In this document: positions 6,963-7,094 of the stretch, in pieces
Layout of the letters: every line of letters begins with the position of its first letter
Position numbering within the stretch: the stretch's first letter is position 1
Made by a program: the position numbers and the translations under genes
The notes under the pieces: model-generated
What the model was told of the DNA's origin: nothing
Seen by the model: only the letters and a program-made list of their open reading frames with translations
Database searches by the model: none
NCBI GenBank assembly: GCA_003695505.1
Contig: RFIY01000330.1
Coordinates: 1 to 7,094, forward strand
DNA: 7,094 bases
Direction: 5' to 3'
Origin: Candidatus Dadabacteria bacterium
GTDB taxonomy: Bacteria > J088

Positions 6963-6992
6963 GGTGCCTTTTGGTCTTGCGCAAAAGGCACC
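6963..6992. repeat. 11-bp perfect inverted repeat
   Basis: GGTGCCTTTTG (6963-6973) pairs perfectly with CAAAAGGCACC (6982-6992) around an 8-nt loop. Together with the downstream CAAAACGCG it resembles an intergenic sequence I recall as recurrent in GC-rich proteobacteria. It is followed by AAAA on the plus strand, not a T-run, so a simple intrinsic terminator in that direction is unlikely. Confidence 0.5.
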
Positions 6993-7021
6993 AAAACGCG
7001 CTGGGGCCGCGGGCTGGGCCG

Positions 7022-7038
7022 CCCCGCCTGCGGCGGGG
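7022..7038. repeat. GC-rich 7-bp hairpin
   Basis: CCCCGCC (7022-7028) pairs perfectly with GGCGGGG (7032-7038) around a TGC loop. It is the last hairpin of the cluster, about 50 bp before the possible start codon at 7089. Its function is unknown. Confidence 0.4.
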
Positions 7039-7094
7039 TCCCCGGTCGAACCGCACCGCCAGCCGGGCGAAACAGATTTGGGGTAACCATGCAG

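Larger units (their letters stand above)
6624..7094. other. Gene-poor intergenic region with several hairpins
   Basis: I find no convincing gene in these 471 bp. Open frames on both strands here (plus strand from GTG 6640 to 6894; minus strand 7090-6755) read through the hairpins and give Arg/Pro/Ser-rich translations with no recognisable domain. The region contains at least five GC-rich inverted repeats, listed separately, some like dispersed intergenic repeats of proteobacteria. An ATG at 7089 near the right edge could begin the next gene, but only two codons are visible and no strong ribosome site precedes it. Confidence 0.6.

Noticed and set aside
6755-7090. 111-codon minus-strand open frame in the 3' intergenic region
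   Set aside because: It runs through four or more hairpins and repeat-like DNA and yields a Pro/Arg-rich translation typical of translated intergenic repeats.
7089-7094. ATG CAG at the right edge as the start of a next gene
   Set aside because: Only two codons are visible and the upstream GGGGT is a weak ribosome site; not enough to call a gene.

Overview
The window is GC-rich (about two thirds by eye) and comes from a Gram-negative, proteobacterial-type chromosome. The evidence is an outer-membrane-type lipoprotein lytic transglycosylase and an SMC whose Walker B region (VLDEVDAPLDDAN) matches proteobacterial SMCs. I cannot name a genus. The smc-ftsY pairing and the SMC tail (GISKALPVRL) look more like deltaproteobacterial or Firmicutes arrangements than the smc-zipA-ligA order of many gammaproteobacteria. 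This placement is inference.

Layout. Positions 1-37 hold a strong composite inverted repeat of REP type, and 38-213 show no gene. Positions 214-1980, minus strand, encode an MltD-like membrane-bound lytic transglycosylase: lipobox, SLT catalytic domain and four C-terminal LysM modules. A short divergent intergenic region (1981-2110) carries candidate promoters for both directions. Positions 2111-5611, plus strand, encode a full-length SMC chromosome-segregation ATPase. It is followed 46 bp later by a 321-aa FtsY-type SRP-receptor GTPase (5658-6623) that starts at GTG behind a GGAG site. The last 471 bp (6624-7094) contain no convincing gene but several GC-rich hairpins and dispersed-repeat-like segments; an ATG at 7089 may start the next gene.

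How the genes work together. The three genes are housekeeping in nature: cell-wall turnover, chromosome organisation and co-translational membrane targeting. smc and ftsY probably share a transcript; mltD is transcribed away from them. I see no defence, mobile or secondary-metabolite system. The points most worth a second look are in smc and ftsY. FtsY has a transmembrane anchor in place of the long acidic N-terminal domain and has lost the near-invariant AKGG of the KLDGTAKGG closing loop. SMC departs from bacterial consensus at several ATPase-head positions (LSGGQSAM for LSGGEKAL, EQASRMTKF for EEAAGISKY, GTQSPRQLRG for GExSAKxLRG).
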